A DNA stretch of 14,456 nt from Chloroflexota bacterium (GTDB lineage Bacteria; Chloroflexota; Anaerolineae; Ardenticatenales; Ardenticatenaceae), in contig DOUV01000633.1 of the NCBI GenBank assembly GCA_003520455.1, positions 1 to 14,456 on the forward strand. Direction: 5' to 3'. Position 1 is the first letter of the stretch, and the number at the start of each line of letters is the position of its first letter. Below the pieces are notes generated by a model. It did no database searches, had not been told where the DNA came from, and saw only the letters and a list, made by a program, of their open reading frames with translations. Below are positions 13,381 through 14,456 of the stretch, piece by piece. The translations under genes were made by a program, and so were the position numbers.

Positions 13381-14367
13381 ATGATTCGCAGAGTCTCTTC
13401 CGCCGTAGTTGCTGTGATCGTCCTGGTCTTGACGGCCTGCGCCGGTGCTCCTCCCCCACCGCCAGCAGGACCCACAAGCGCTCCGGCACAGTCAACGACC
13501 GTGCCTGCCGCAGTCAGGCCGGACGCTATCACCGCGCCCGCCGCTACAGTGGCCATCTCATCCGCAACCGTGTCTCCCCCTACAGGGAAGGCCGGAGCGT
13601 CGAATGAGTTGATCCTGGCCACGACCACCTCCACTCAGGACTCAGGCCTCCTTGATGCCATCTTGCCGAATTTCGAGCAGAAATACAACGCGAAGGTCAA
13701 GGTCGTCGCGGTCGGCACCGGCGAGGCGCTCAAACTCGGAGAGAACGGTGATGCCGACGTCGTTCTGGTGCACGCTCGTGCCAAGGAAGATGCCTTCGTG
13801 GCGGCCGGGTACGGCATCAACCGGCAGGACGTGATGTACAACGACTTCGTCATCGTTGGCCCGGCGGACGATCCGGCCGGCATCAAAGAGATGACGGACG
13901 CGGCGGAAGCTTTCAAGAAGATTGCGGACGCGCAAGCACTCTTCATCTCCCGCGGCGACGACAGCGGCACCCACACCAAGGAGAAGTCCATCTGGGCAGC
14001 CGCGGCGATTACGCCCACCGGTGAGTGGTACGCTTCGGCGGGCCAGGGAATGGGCGCGGTTCTGACGATGGCCGAGGAGCGCAACGGTTACACGTTGACC
14101 GACCGCGGGACCTACCTCGCCCGCAAGGCCGAAGGATACAGTCTGCCGATTTTGGTCGAGGGCGATCAGCGCTTGTTCAACCCCTACGGTGTGATCCTGG
14201 TGAACCCAGAGAGATATCCGTCAGTGAACGTGGACCTGGGCAACAAGTTCATTGAGTGGTTAATTTCGCCCGAGACCCAGAAGACAATCGGCGAATTCGG
14301 CAAGGACCAACTCGGCGAAGCCCTTTTCGTACCCGACAGTAAGCCCTGGCACGAAGCCCAGCATTAG
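13381..14367 (+). CDS. tupA: Tungstate-binding lipoprotein of the TupABC transporter
   Basis: The extracytoplasmic receptor that captures tungstate (with high affinity in the characterised family) and delivers it to TupB. 328 aa from ATG 13381 with GAGGG 5 nt upstream. An upstream in-frame ATG at 13171 runs through the promoter region and is rejected. A lipoprotein signal is seen: RR at 3-4, hydrophobic 8-17, lipobox LTAC with Cys20. A Pro/Ala/Thr-rich tether spans 21-75. The mature domain starts ELILATTTSTQDSGLLD with the oxyanion-binding TTTST (81-85). Also typical are GTGEAL, GDADVVLVHAR, YNDFVIVGP, SRGDDSGTHTKE, WYASAGQGMG and NPYGVILVNP. It is transcribed away from the operon carrying tupB and tupC, a split arrangement that needs coordinated control from the shared promoter region. 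Confidence 0.96.
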   Translation: MIRRVSSAVVAVIVLVLTACAGAPPPPPAGPTSAPAQSTTVPAAVRPDAITAPAATVAISSATVSPPTGKAGASNELILATTTSTQDSGLLDAILPNFEQKYNAKVKVVAVGTGEALKLGENGDADVVLVHARAKEDAFVAAGYGINRQDVMYNDFVIVGPADDPAGIKEMTDAAEAFKKIADAQALFISRGDDSGTHTKEKSIWAAAAITPTGEWYASAGQGMGAVLTMAEERNGYTLTDRGTYLARKAEGYSLPILVEGDQRLFNPYGVILVNPERYPSVNVDLGNKFIEWLISPETQKTIGEFGKDQLGEALFVPDSKPWHEAQH

Positions 14368-14369
14368 TA

Positions 14370-14405
14370 CTTCACCCGCTGTATCACCATGGGCGCAGCG
14401 TGAAG
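14370..14405 (+). terminator. Possible tupA terminator hairpin (no T-run)
   Basis: CTTCAC 14370-14375 pairs with GTGAAG 14400-14405 and GCTG 14378-14381 with CAGC 14396-14399, with a CC bulge and a 14-nt loop, starting 2 nt after the stop. No T-tract follows, so intrinsic termination is doubtful. Confidence 0.35.
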
Positions 14406-14456
14406 ATCCCGAGGGGCGCGAGTGGGGAAGGGGCTCGAGGCGGTTGCCTCCGGGCC

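Noticed and set aside
1..14456. CRISPR arrays, tRNA/rRNA genes, insertion sequences, attachment sites
   Set aside because: No spaced direct-repeat array, no cloverleaf with a GGTTC-type arm, no transposase or integrase motif, and no terminal repeats with target duplications were seen.

Overview
The window is GC-rich (about 60-65%) bacterial DNA with compact, leader-sharing operons. The gene set suggests a member of the Chloroflexota (Anaerolineae/Caldilineae-like) or a related deep-branching lineage. This is inference, from the unusual form I-like RuBisCO large subunit, the DUF134 regulator and the tungstate genes. No rRNA, tRNA, CRISPR array or insertion sequence was recognised. Many long antisense open frames are shadows caused by high GC.

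Layout. (1) 1-3299, minus strand: a Calvin-Benson-type carbon fixation cluster, class II fructose-bisphosphate aldolase (fba), class II FBPase/SBPase (glpX, coupled to fba by a GTGA overlap) and a RuBisCO large subunit (rbcL) cut by the window edge. A perfect 16-bp inverted repeat lies between glpX and rbcL. (2) 3300-3851: a stretch of about 550 bp without a confident gene. (3) 3852-5585, minus: a two-domain thioredoxin and an aldo/keto reductase, 15 nt apart. (4) 5838-7579, plus: a tRNA-dihydrouridine synthase and, 320 bp later, an AlaX-like Ala/Thr-tRNA editing domain protein. (5) 7773-8535, minus: a DUF134 helix-turn-helix regulator with a C-terminal zinc ribbon and a small overlapping partner protein, behind a promoter covered by a near-perfect 26-bp palindrome. 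(6) 8640-14367: a tungstate/molybdate island. TupA (binding lipoprotein) is on the plus strand. Divergent from it on the minus strand runs orf78 - TiaS-like protein - (small orf44) - GntR/PBP fusion regulator - molybdenum-storage-type protein - TupB permease - TupC ATPase.

How it fits together. The island encodes uptake (TupABC), a predicted cytoplasmic oxyanion store (MosA/MosB-like amino-acid-kinase fold) and a predicted one-component sensor, a GntR DNA-binding domain fused to a periplasmic-binding-protein-like domain. It also encodes a short homologue of the ATP-using core of archaeal TiaS, whose job here is unknown. tupA and the minus operon appear to be driven by two opposed promoters that overlap on the same 21 bp, which carries a direct repeat (ACTATACAG-TTT-ACTATACAG). 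That is a natural place for shared control by the fusion regulator. This uptake-storage-sensing set with a TiaS-like partner is the best candidate in the window for an under-described system. The second is the RuBisCO, whose sequence mixes green-type, red-type and form III-like features as expected of a deep form I branch.
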